DNA of 13,476 nucleotides from CAZLGO01 sp964559295 (GTDB lineage Archaea > Methanobacteriota > Methanobacteria > Methanobacteriales > Methanobacteriaceae). The stretch spans positions 1 through 13,476 of the forward strand of contig CAZLGO010000049.1 in assembly GCA_964559295.1 (NCBI GenBank), read 5' to 3'. The notes beneath the pieces were generated by a model. It made no database searches, had not been told where the DNA came from, and saw only the letters and a program-made list of their open reading frames with translations. The translations under genes and the position numbers were made by a program. Below are positions 6,133 through 13,327 of this stretch, piece by piece. Within the stretch, counting starts at the first letter, position 1. Every line of letters begins with the position of its first letter.

Positions 6133-6234
6133 TAACCTTGAACGAAATTGAATCTTTTTGCCTTAATATCATCATTTCTTGTGATTTAAACGCTTATCGT
6201 TAAAATATCAGTAGAAGTTTTAAATTGTGATAAA

Positions 6235-7890
6235 ATGGAATACAGAAAACTTGTGGATGTTTATGAAGCATTGGAAGCTACAACCAAAAGACTCGAGAAA
6301 ACCTCAATTTTAGCAGATTTTATGCGAAATTTAGATGCTGATATTCTTCCAATTGTTACGTTATTGGCACTGGGCAGAGTATTTCCCACATGGAGTGAGG
6401 AAGAACTTGGAATAGGATCAAAACTCCTTATGAAAGCAATATCAACAGTGGTTGGTGTAAGCATTGAGGATGTGGAAGATAAAATAAGGGATACAGGAGA
6501 CATAGGATCTGCCGCAGAAGAACTTTTCCAAAAAAAGCTTCAAGTGACCCTTTTTGCTAAGCCCTTGAGCGTAGAGATGGTACATGACAACTTAAAAAAA
6601 ATTGCAAAAATATCAGGTAGTGGTGCCCAGTTTAGAAAAATAGATATTTTACTTGAGCTTTTATCTTCAGCATTGCCTCGAGAAGCAAAATATATCACAA
6701 GAACAGTCGTAGAAGAGCTTAGAATAGGTGTCGGAGAAGGTACAATAAAAGATGCTATTGCAGAGGCATTTGATATCAAAAAAGAGATCATAGAAAGAGC
6801 TCACATGCTCACAAATGATCTTGGTCTTGTAGCAAAGGTTGCGAAAGAGGAAGGTGAGATTGGACTCCAGAAACTTACCTTAAAACCTGGAAAACCTGTA
6901 AAACCCATGCTTGCCCAGCTTTCAGAGAGCATAAAAACCAGCATCGAAGAGATGGGATGGGCACTTTGTGAGACGAAGTACGATGGAGTGAGGATCCAAA
7001 TTCACAGAGTAACTGATGAAATCCTAATCTACACAAGAAGACTTGAAAATATTAGTCATGCTGTTCCAGACGTTGTAGAATACATAGAAAAATGTCTGCC
7101 TTCTGAGGATTTTGTTGTGGAAGGGGAGATAATTGTAACGAAAGAAGGAAAACCAATTTCTTTCCAGTACATTCTCCAGCGCATAAGAAGAAAATATGAA
7201 ATTGAGAGAATGAGAAAGGAAGTTCCACTTACATTGTATCTTTTCGATGTTTTGTATTACAAAGAACCTCTTGTTGATACTCCGTTTAGACAAAGACGCG
7301 AAATTCTCGAATCAATTGTCAAAATTAAAAAAGGAAAAGTTGAACTTAGCAGGCAAATTAGGGTAACTCCAGAGAATGTAAAAGAAGCAGAGGATCTTTT
7401 TGAATTATCCATCAAAAAAGGACATGAAGGCATAATGATAAAAGACCCCAACGCGCCGTACATGCCAGGTATAAGGGGAAAAAAGATGCTTAAGTTTAAA
7501 GCTGAGCCTGAAACCCTTGATCTGGTCATCGTAGGTGGGACATATGGCACTGGAAAAAGAGCTCATCTTATAGGGTCGTACTTAGTTGCTGTAAGAGATG
7601 AGGAAGGGGATCTCAAAACAGTTGCCCATGTTGGATCAGGTTTGGATGATAAGACCCTCTCTGAACTTTCATCGAAGGTTGAAAATCTGGTTTTAAAAAG
7701 AATCGGAAGGGAAGTAGAGACTATCCCAGAAATAGTGCTTGAGGTTGCGTTCAGTGAAATTGTAAAAAGCCCAGAATATGAGAGTGGATACTCTTTAAGA
7801 TTTCCTGTTGTAAAAAGAATAAGAGAAGATTTAAGCATTGATGATGTCGATACTGTGGATCGAGTTGAGTCTATATATAAAAGTAGATGA
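6235..7890 (+). CDS. lig: ATP-dependent DNA ligase
   Basis: Archaeal replicative and repair ligase of 551 aa. The N-terminal half (about 1-215) is the helical DNA-binding domain, with the EELRIGVGEGTIKDAIAEAF signature. The adenylation domain begins with PVKPMLAQ and motif I ETKYDGVR, with Lys248 the AMP-accepting residue. Later motifs visible are TRRLENIS, EGEIIV, LYLFDVLY, EGIMIKD and the motif V Lys in KMLKFK. An OB-fold follows (VIVGGTYGTGKRAHLIGSYLVAV... KTVAHVGSG), ending SLRFPVVKRIREDL. All core motifs are intact and the length is normal for euryarchaea. The ATG at 6235 has only a weak GTGAT upstream. A TAAAATATC box about 30 bp before it suggests a very short or absent leader. It appears monocistronic. 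Confidence 0.96.
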   Translation: MEYRKLVDVYEALEATTKRLEKTSILADFMRNLDADILPIVTLLALGRVFPTWSEEELGIGSKLLMKAISTVVGVSIEDVEDKIRDTGDIGSAAEELFQKKLQVTLFAKPLSVEMVHDNLKKIAKISGSGAQFRKIDILLELLSSALPREAKYITRTVVEELRIGVGEGTIKDAIAEAFDIKKEIIERAHMLTNDLGLVAKVAKEEGEIGLQKLTLKPGKPVKPMLAQLSESIKTSIEEMGWALCETKYDGVRIQIHRVTDEILIYTRRLENISHAVPDVVEYIEKCLPSEDFVVEGEIIVTKEGKPISFQYILQRIRRKYEIERMRKEVPLTLYLFDVLYYKEPLVDTPFRQRREILESIVKIKKGKVELSRQIRVTPENVKEAEDLFELSIKKGHEGIMIKDPNAPYMPGIRGKKMLKFKAEPETLDLVIVGGTYGTGKRAHLIGSYLVAVRDEEGDLKTVAHVGSGLDDKTLSELSSKVENLVLKRIGREVETIPEIVLEVAFSEIVKSPEYESGYSLRFPVVKRIREDLSIDDVDTVDRVESIYKSR

Positions 7891-8038
7891 AGAGTATCTT
7901 CTATATCATATTTTTACGTAACACTGCTTGATATCTCCAAAGAGTCTAATATTAATTTTTTATTGTAAATGCACCTAAAAGAATCGTTTGGGGCTTATTT
8001 TAAACTTTATTTTAATGACCTTGTAATAACCAAATAAC

Positions 8039-8085
8039 AAAATTTAAATATATTATAATTTAAAATTTTAATTGGTGTTTTTAGC
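8039..8085 (+). promoter_or_regulatory. A/T-rich promoter region of the OB-fold gene
   Basis: A long run of A and T with several TATA-like options (TTTAAATATATTATAATT, about 8042-8060) precedes the OB-fold gene. GGTG at about 8073-8076, 9 nt before the ATG, is a weak ribosome site. Between 7891 and this region I see only a T-run (AATTTTTTATT near 7953-7963) that may end ligase transcription. Confidence 0.35.
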
Positions 8086-8478
8086 ATGAATGACGAACAG
8101 CTATTCAAATTCGCCTCTATAACAGCAATTTTAGGGATAGTTGGCATGATGTTTTTTGCAGGAAAAATAACGCCACAAGAAATCAAGGTAAAGGACATGA
8201 ACAAGGGGATGCTTGAGCAGGAAGTGTCAATTGAAGGATTTGTGGAGAAGATAGATAAATCATCAAAGAGCAATACATATTTTCTATCTCTTGTTGATGA
8301 AACAGGAAAAACCAAGGTGATTATTTTTGAAGGTATTGCAGAAAATTTTGAAAATGAAAATTTAAGTATCCAATCCTTCGAAAAAAGGCAGGTGAAGGTA
8401 ATAGGAAGAGTTAGTGAATATAAAGGGAATATGGAACTAATTTTAAAGGATGCAAAATCAATAAAAATAATCGATTAG
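8086..8478 (+). CDS. Membrane-anchored OB-fold protein
   Basis: A 130-residue protein with one hydrophobic segment at about residues 10-27 (ASITAILGIVGMMFFAG), then a linker (QEIKVKDMNKGMLEQE) and a five-strand OB-fold of the tRNA_anti-like type. The fold runs VSIEGFVEKIDKSSKS, YFLSLVDETGKTKVIIF, QVKVIGRVSEYKGNMELIL and DAKSIKIID. OB-folds of this kind often bind single-stranded nucleic acid, but a membrane-tethered copy could face either side and bind another ligand. The heme-binding His of CcmE, another anchored OB-fold, is missing because the protein has no His at all. The gene is convergent with the flippase-like gene, with 2 bp between stop codons. Function unknown. Confidence 0.75.
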   Translation: MNDEQLFKFASITAILGIVGMMFFAGKITPQEIKVKDMNKGMLEQEVSIEGFVEKIDKSSKSNTYFLSLVDETGKTKVIIFEGIAENFENENLSIQSFEKRQVKVIGRVSEYKGNMELILKDAKSIKIID

Positions 8479-8480
8479 AG

Positions 8481-9485
8481 CTATTTCTTTGAAATCCTAA
8501 AATCAATGGTGTATTTTTTAATCTCTTCTAAAATATCCTTTGCATAATAAAAGGAAAAGATTATTCCTAATGCACTTACAACCCAAAATGAGACCAACCT
8601 ATCGATCAATGCGATGCTTCCACCTATTATTGCTGGTATTCCAAAAAGCACAAAAAGACCTGTAAGAGATATCTCGATGGATCCGATTCCTCCGGGGAGA
8701 GCTGATAAAACCCCGATGATATTTGCCAACAAGAATATTATAATGACAGATATTAAGCTAATTTTGATGTCAAAAGCATAGAAAACTATGAGAAGTCTGA
8801 AACATTCTAAGATCCAGGAAGTAAAGCTCAATATAAATACAAAGATCAAATTTTTGCTTGTTGTAAACGAATGGGTGTATTTTACCATACTTTTTAGCCC
8901 AGCTATGGACTTTGCATACAGTTTATCAAGGACATCTTCCCCAATAGGCAATTTCTCTATCAATGGATGTATTTTTTTGTATAACCAGATGCTCGTATCT
9001 TCCCTCCAATTCAGGAAATAGATGAGTGCAACTACCCCCAACGATATAATAGCTCCTAAAATAGATAAATAAAGGACCTTTGGCATCCATATACAAGATA
9101 GAATGAGTAACAAACTTACAATCGCCAGATCAAAGAATCTCTCAGTAAGTCCGGCTGATAAACCTTCAGATAAACTTATCTCATTGATTCTCTTTCCTAC
9201 AATTGCTTTTAGTGGTTCGCCGGCTGTTCTCATTGGACTAAAATTTCCTGCAAATATTCCAATTGTGGTTACAACGTAATTTTTTTTTAGTTCAAGTGGT
9301 TTTTTTATTATGATACCCCATCTTAGGGATCTTACACCAACAGCCAAAAGATGAATAAAAATCGCAAACAAAATCAGCTTCCGATCAGCTGTTTTGAAGG
9401 CATTGAAAATGTTTCCTGGACCTATCCAAAGTATGAGCAAAAAAACCAACAGAAAACTAATGATCAAAACATAAAACCGCTTCAA
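8481..9485 (-). CDS. Flippase-like membrane protein (UPF0104 / LPG-synthase TM family)
   Basis: A 334-residue polytopic protein with about eight hydrophobic segments, belonging to the family of the lysylphosphatidylglycerol-synthase transmembrane domain (TIGR00374-type). Supporting signatures are the RSLRWGIIIK stretch after the second helix, FSPMRTAGEPLKA, ERFFDLAIV, and the late PGGIGSIEISLTGL block with GGSIALIDRLVSFW. In Haloferax volcanii AglD the same kind of domain follows a GT2 domain in one chain; here the GT2 is a separate gene directly upstream. It may move or position lipid-linked sugars. The start is TTG, overlapping the GT2 stop as TTGA, with a strong GAGGAGG 8 nt upstream (9494-9500). 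It is the second gene of the minus-strand operon. Confidence 0.88.
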   Translation of the reverse strand: MKRFYVLIISFLLVFLLILWIGPGNIFNAFKTADRKLILFAIFIHLLAVGVRSLRWGIIIKKPLELKKNYVVTTIGIFAGNFSPMRTAGEPLKAIVGKRINEISLSEGLSAGLTERFFDLAIVSLLLILSCIWMPKVLYLSILGAIISLGVVALIYFLNWREDTSIWLYKKIHPLIEKLPIGEDVLDKLYAKSIAGLKSMVKYTHSFTTSKNLIFVFILSFTSWILECFRLLIVFYAFDIKISLISVIIIFLLANIIGVLSALPGGIGSIEISLTGLFVLFGIPAIIGGSIALIDRLVSFWVVSALGIIFSFYYAKDILEEIKKYTIDFRISKK

Positions 9486-10150
9486 GGTTTAATCCTCCTC
9501 ATTAAAAGCCCTAAAATAAAAATTATGTATTTTAAGGCATGTTTCGCTGTTACATATGATTTTTCAACCCCGTAGGTGGATGGAACAGATACCTCTTTGA
9601 GCCTTATATTATTTTTTGATGCTCTATAAAGCATTTCAGATTCATATATGTAATCATCATGTTCTATATCCAAAAATAACCTTGCAACATCGGATGAAAT
9701 TGCTCTGAAACCACTCTGGCTGTCCGTGATCTTATAACCTGTTATAAATCTTAAGATTCTGGTTGTAAGCACATTAGAAAGCCTACGTTGGATTGGCATA
9801 TTACTCGGGGTACCTTCCCTAAATCTTGAAGCTATCACAAGCCCAGCATCATTGATATGCGATACAAGCTGGGGTATATGTGCCGGGTTATGCTGTCCGT
9901 CTCCATCAAGCAATATTAAGATGTCATATCTGTCTAAAGCAGCTTTAAGTCCTGTTTTTATAGCTGCACCCTTACCCTTATTTTTTTCATGTCTTATTAC
10001 ATCAGCACCTGCTCTTTTTGCTAAGTTAAATGTATTATCAGATGAACCATCGTCCACAACTAAAACGTCTGAATATTTCAGTGCATCCTCTATAACTCTC
10101 TTTATGTTATTCTCCTCGTTGTAAGCTGGAATTATTGTGATGAGTTTCAC
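9482..10150 (-). CDS. GT2 glycosyltransferase, dolichyl-phosphate-sugar synthase-like
   Basis: A 222-residue family-2 glycosyltransferase that probably transfers a sugar from a nucleotide donor to a polyprenyl phosphate at the cytoplasmic membrane face. Motifs are TIIPAYNEE at the N-terminus, VVDDGSSDNT (about 31-40), the KGKGAAIKTGL acceptor-region motif, the metal-binding DGDGQHNP (about 82-89), SQSGFRAI, and a mildly hydrophobic end (YIIFILGLLMRR) that may touch the membrane. There are no further transmembrane helices; these come from the flippase-like protein encoded next door with a 4-bp overlap. A GTG at 10159 is possible, but AGGTG at 10157-10161 sits 6 nt before the GTG at 10150, so the shorter start is preferred. 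This is the first gene of the operon. Confidence 0.92.
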   Translation of the reverse strand: MKLITIIPAYNEENNIKRVIEDALKYSDVLVVDDGSSDNTFNLAKRAGADVIRHEKNKGKGAAIKTGLKAALDRYDILILLDGDGQHNPAHIPQLVSHINDAGLVIASRFREGTPSNMPIQRRLSNVLTTRILRFITGYKITDSQSGFRAISSDVARLFLDIEHDDYIYESEMLYRASKNNIRLKEVSVPSTYGVEKSYVTAKHALKYIIFILGLLMRRIKP

Positions 10151-10270
10151 TGCAAACACCTTTTTATACCATTATAGTATTACTAAATATAAATCTTAAT
10201 CGTAAGAAAGGGCTTTATCAAGCATATCAGAATCCTAAAGGAACAAGATGAAGGTTATGGAGAAAAAAAT
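10151..10270. promoter_or_regulatory. Divergent promoter region, GT2 operon and secreted-protein gene
   Basis: An A/T box at about 10182-10196 (CTAAATATAAATCTT, with TTTATATTTA on the other strand) can serve both directions. Leftward it predicts a start near 10162 and a leader of about 12 nt carrying the AGGTG site. Rightward it predicts a start near 10215 and a leader of about 55 nt, ending in GGAG 8 nt before the ATG at 10271. A second minus-strand box, GGTATAAAAAGG, is too close to the GTG to be used for it. Confidence 0.4.
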
Positions 10271-11458
10271 ATGTATAAAAGATCAGCAAAGCTTTTTTTA
10301 ATCTTTTTGGTTTGTATAATGTTATTGTTTGGTTTTTATTACCTGATACAATCAAACATCAAGCCCACAGAGGCTAAAAAAGCCGATTTTAGCGATTTGG
10401 AAGTTAAAGCCCAAAATGCTTCGTATGTAATACTGGGAGCTTCTTATATAGTAGTCCCTCAAAATGCTACAGTAGTTACACAAGTAGATAGGGTTATAAG
10501 AGACATTGCGTCACATTATAAGACCGATGTTTCTCCAGATCATAAACCAAAGTCATACAAGGAACTTGTACCATGGATGGAAGGTGCAAGGGTAGCTGAA
10601 TTGATGAAATACGCTGATGTAAGGGTAGTACCTGCTGCCAATGTACCGTGTAAAAAAATTAATGGTATTTGGTATGGTCCTGATGAGAAGGGGAATTTTA
10701 TTTTTGAAGTGGATCCAAGTAAGGTTACGCCCCATCGTTGTAAAATAAAAGATCCAAACACAAGAATACAGGTAGATACACATGGTATGAATGTTTTAGT
10801 TCCTGCAGCGATTGAAAATAAGGCTTTCTTGGTTGTTGGTTGTGGAGATTTGCCTGGGAAAGCTGAAGCTTACTTGGCAAAACGTGGTATAAATTGCTAT
10901 GCACCTTGTGATAGATATACATCAACCATCATGCCATACGAAGGTCCTGGTGTCATCCTTGGAGGTGCAGCAGTTAGACCTCTTAAAGATAAAAAAGGAG
11001 CCGTAATAGGTGGACAGCCTATTTGTATCAGTTTAAAGGAGCTGATAATTGTCCAAACAACACATAAAGTCTATCCAGATCAATATTGCGACACGCCTTA
11101 TAGATTTTTCACAGCTTTAGAAGAAAAATATGGGATCAAGTTGAACATGGAAGTAGTTGACGCCAATGTAGATCAGGCTAATATGGTGGTGGAAAAGGCT
11201 CGCAAAACAGGTGCTAATGTTGTTGGAGTTAGAGTATTAAGTAATGAGGATAAAAAACCTGTGGAAGAGTGGTTAAAAGAGGATAAGAAGCATAGGGCTA
11301 TTTTATTCCATTCGGCAGCCTATGAACCAGGTTATTCGTTGTTTTTTGAATTTCCGTATCAAGTAACCGGACAAGACCCTAAACCAATATTCATAAAATA
11401 TACCTCAAGTGCAGAATTACAAGAGAGATTGGATGAAATAAGGAAATTATGGATGTAG
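10271..11458 (+). CDS. Exported or membrane-anchored protein of unknown family (395 aa)
   Basis: I do not recognise this protein. It opens with a basic start (MYKRSAK) and one hydrophobic helix at about 8-27, consistent with a signal anchor or signal peptide without a lipobox. The remaining 365 residues would then be outside the cell. They contain seven cysteines (about 127, 157, 191, 209, 213, 252, 273), several grouped as in GINCYAPCDR, so disulfides or a metal site are possible. Alternating strand-helix patterns with FLVVGCGDLPG, GPGVILGGAAVRP and GANVVGVRVLS suggest an alpha/beta fold. Sequons NAS (49-51) and NAT (65-67) could be N-glycosylated. GGAG lies 8 nt before the ATG. It is flanked on both sides by glycosylation-type genes, so a surface role is plausible. 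Confidence 0.8.
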   Translation: MYKRSAKLFLIFLVCIMLLFGFYYLIQSNIKPTEAKKADFSDLEVKAQNASYVILGASYIVVPQNATVVTQVDRVIRDIASHYKTDVSPDHKPKSYKELVPWMEGARVAELMKYADVRVVPAANVPCKKINGIWYGPDEKGNFIFEVDPSKVTPHRCKIKDPNTRIQVDTHGMNVLVPAAIENKAFLVVGCGDLPGKAEAYLAKRGINCYAPCDRYTSTIMPYEGPGVILGGAAVRPLKDKKGAVIGGQPICISLKELIIVQTTHKVYPDQYCDTPYRFFTALEEKYGIKLNMEVVDANVDQANMVVEKARKTGANVVGVRVLSNEDKKPVEEWLKEDKKHRAILFHSAAYEPGYSLFFEFPYQVTGQDPKPIFIKYTSSAELQERLDEIRKLWM

Positions 11459-11515
11459 ATTATTAAGAAGAGTGTGTGGTGATATTTGAGACAGGACGGT
11501 TGACGAAGTGAATGA

Positions 11516-11620
11516 TATGGAATTATATTTGGATATTCTCCAACGGATAAAATCGATAAAGAAAATCCAGCAGCAAAAAAAGTAATATCAATTATCAAAA
11601 GCTTAAAAACCTCTATTTAA
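11516..11620 (+). pseudogene. Possible C-terminal gene remnant
   Basis: Within the 235-bp gap after the secreted-protein gene, one frame runs open from just after a stop (11513-11515) to TAA at 11618-11620. It reads GIIFGYSPTDKIDK, then ENPAAKKVISIIKSLK, which looks protein-like. It lacks a usual start codon and ribosome site. The neighbouring frame upstream reads DRTVDEVNDM, so a frameshift may separate two parts of a decayed gene. The piece is short and chance is a real alternative. After it come A/T-rich bases with promoter-like boxes for the next gene and nothing else I can name. Confidence 0.2.
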
Positions 11621-11643
11621 ATTTTATAAAAAATAGAGCAGTA

Positions 11644-11684
11644 TTTAAATCTTAAAAGCAATTATAATTGTTGCTATTGGATAT
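11644..11684 (+). promoter_or_regulatory. Candidate promoter boxes before the GT-C gene
   Basis: Two TATA-like boxes precede the gene: ATTTAAATC at about 11643-11651 and GGATATAAAAGC at about 11673-11684. The first predicts a start near 11674 and a short leader. The second predicts a start near 11703, just before the ATG at 11706. Either supports transcription of the GT-C gene separate from the upstream secreted-protein gene. Confidence 0.35.
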
Positions 11685-11693
11685 AAAAGCATA

Positions 11694-13139
11694 ATGGGTG
11701 TTCAAATGTATCTATCCTATATGAAAAACAAAAAAATGTTTATCCTAATCTTTCCAGCCCTCATAGCATTCTCCATTGCCCTGATTCCAACGTTAAAATA
11801 TCAATGGCCTTTAAGCTGGGATATCTATTATCATGTCCACATGGCAAAGCTTTACATGGAACAGGGGATTACGTTCTTTGATCCTCTAACCTGGGCGCCC
11901 TTTGGAAGACCTATATACTATCCACCACTCTTTCATTTTCTTCTTGCATCTTTGAGTATGCTCTTTAACATGGATCCATTCAAGGTTGCAAGGCTCCTGC
12001 AGCCGATTTTTGCAATGCTTATTGTTTTATCTTTCTCGTGGGTTGCATATAAATTCTATGATTTGACTGTTGGAGTTTTGGCTGGTTTTTTTATCTTTTT
12101 TAGTTCGATCTTTGTAAGGTTCATGTTACCGGCCCCCGAAGCCATGGCTTTGATTGTATTTCCTGTTTCTGTTTATTTCTACTACTTAGCGGTTGAAAAT
12201 TACAATTACAAATATGCGATAATATCTGGGATTTTAGCAGGAATTATATTGTTAACACATGCTCTATCAGCGTTGTGCTTATTTTTGGTTATATCTGTCT
12301 TTACTGTTGTAATGAAAGTATCAAAAAGAAAGGTTGATCTTAGACCTTTTTGGGTATTTTCAGGGTGCACACTTGCTGTTGCATCGATATGGTGGCTCCC
12401 ATTGTTACTGAAATATGGTTATGTGGTGAAAATGCTATATATTTGTCCATTAGAAATTTTTAAATATTTGAACATCTTTGGTATGTTATCTTTAACCTTT
12501 GCCTTGGTTGGTGGGCTTTTATTACTTAAAAAAAGACGTAATAAAGATGTTTTAATTTTATCCTGGTTAATAACGATTTTAGTATTAAGTGAATCGCATT
12601 GGTTAGGAATCCCAGTTTTAAGTTATAGGATTGTAACCTTTGCTGTCTTCCCCATGATGATACTTGCAGGATTAGGCATAAAATGCGTTAAAATCAACAA
12701 AGATAAAAGATTTTTCTGTGTTTTTGTTTCAATAATTTGCATAGTAGCCATTTTTTCAGGATTTTCCAAGGTTGATGAATTTAAATGTGCGCCTTCTTGG
12801 CTGCGTGCATCTGATTCCGAACTGGACATTGCAAACTGGTTTAAATTACATGGAGATAAAGAGAAGGTAGTTATAACTTCAAATTATAGAATAGACACCC
12901 TAATAGTCTCGATTGCAAGGCAACCTGTTTCGCAGGGTGGATATGGTCAGGGGACGCTGAAGATGCTATCCGCAAAGAAATATATAGAAGGCAAGGTTAA
13001 AAAATCAGATCTCATCAAAAATAAAATTGGATATTTTGTTTTAAATGTGAAAGCAAAAGCTCCTCCCTATTCAAAACTTGTTTACCAAAATGATGAATAT
13101 AAAATATATCTGGTAGACAACCTTTTGGAAAAAGGTTGA
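11694..13139 (+). CDS. GT-C-type multi-pass membrane glycosyltransferase (STT3/PMT-like superfamily)
   Basis: A 481-residue protein with about ten hydrophobic helices and a soluble C-terminal part from about residue 370. The first external loop carries WDIYYHVHMAKLYMEQG with an Asp at 43, followed by DPLTWAPFGRPIYYPPLFHF. This placement of an acid after the first helix is typical of GT-C enzymes such as STT3/AglB and PMT, which use lipid-linked sugars. The WWDYG motif of true AglB is absent, so it is unlikely to be the oligosaccharyltransferase itself. The C-terminal region (DIANWFKLHGDKEKVVITSNYR) resembles the soluble tail of other archaeal GT-C proteins. An ATG at 11706, with GGGTG 5 nt upstream, is an alternative start. 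The last nine codons lie in the tandem repeat. Donor and acceptor are unknown. Confidence 0.8.
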   Translation: MGVQMYLSYMKNKKMFILIFPALIAFSIALIPTLKYQWPLSWDIYYHVHMAKLYMEQGITFFDPLTWAPFGRPIYYPPLFHFLLASLSMLFNMDPFKVARLLQPIFAMLIVLSFSWVAYKFYDLTVGVLAGFFIFFSSIFVRFMLPAPEAMALIVFPVSVYFYYLAVENYNYKYAIISGILAGIILLTHALSALCLFLVISVFTVVMKVSKRKVDLRPFWVFSGCTLAVASIWWLPLLLKYGYVVKMLYICPLEIFKYLNIFGMLSLTFALVGGLLLLKKRRNKDVLILSWLITILVLSESHWLGIPVLSYRIVTFAVFPMMILAGLGIKCVKINKDKRFFCVFVSIICIVAIFSGFSKVDEFKCAPSWLRASDSELDIANWFKLHGDKEKVVITSNYRIDTLIVSIARQPVSQGGYGQGTLKMLSAKKYIEGKVKKSDLIKNKIGYFVLNVKAKAPPYSKLVYQNDEYKIYLVDNLLEKG

Positions 13140-13317
13140 TCAAAACTTAGGTCAATCCTCTCCTAAAGGATTGTTTAGGCAAGCCCTTTTTAAAGGGTTT
13201 TACAAGCGTGTGTGGTAGACAACCTACAAGAAAAAGGTTGATCAAAACTTGAGATCAATCCTCTCCTAAAGGATTATTTGGACAAAACCCCTTTTTAAAG
13301 GGTTTTACAAGCGTGTG
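13111..13317 (+). repeat. Two-copy tandem repeat (102 and 105 bp) with three hairpins per copy
   Basis: Copy 1 spans 13111-13212 and copy 2 spans 13213-13317; the first bases of a third (TGGTAGA) follow at 13318. Copy 1 begins in the coding end of the GT-C gene. Copy 2 repeats those codons as VDNLQEKG-stop against VDNLLEKG-stop. Each copy holds three inverted repeats. In copy 1 these are AACCTTT/AAAGGTT (13119-13137), AATCCT/AGGATT (13154-13172) and CCCTTT/AAAGGG (13184-13197). In copy 2 they are AACCT/AGGTT (13221-13239), AATCCT/AGGATT (13257-13275) and AAAACCC/GGGTTTT (13284-13306). In the third hairpin a G-U pair of copy 1 corresponds to an A-U pair of copy 2. It may end GT-C transcription or shape the leader of the mutase mRNA. 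Confidence 0.9.
13184..13200 (+). terminator. Hairpin in repeat copy 1, possible terminator or mRNA 3' end
   Basis: CCCTTT and AAAGGG pair around a tight loop, followed by GTTTT. A similar and stronger hairpin (7-bp outer stem AAAACCC/GGGTTTT) is at 13284-13306. Both lie between the GT-C stop and the mutase start. A terminator role is inferred; archaeal ends do not require hairpins. Confidence 0.3.
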
Positions 13318-13327
13318 TGGTAGAATT

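Noticed and set aside
8086..8478. CcmE-type heme chaperone
   Set aside because: The anchored OB-fold layout is similar, but the protein has no histidine and there are no cytochrome c maturation genes nearby.
10553..10783. Minus-strand open frames inside the secreted-protein gene
   Set aside because: No ribosome site, odd composition and full overlap with a longer signal-bearing frame.
11694..13139. AglB oligosaccharyltransferase
   Set aside because: The WWDYG catalytic-site motif is absent and the protein is much shorter than AglB; only the wider GT-C relationship is supported.
13111..13317. CRISPR array
   Set aside because: Only two copies of about 100 bp lie head to tail with no spacers, and the first overlaps coding sequence.
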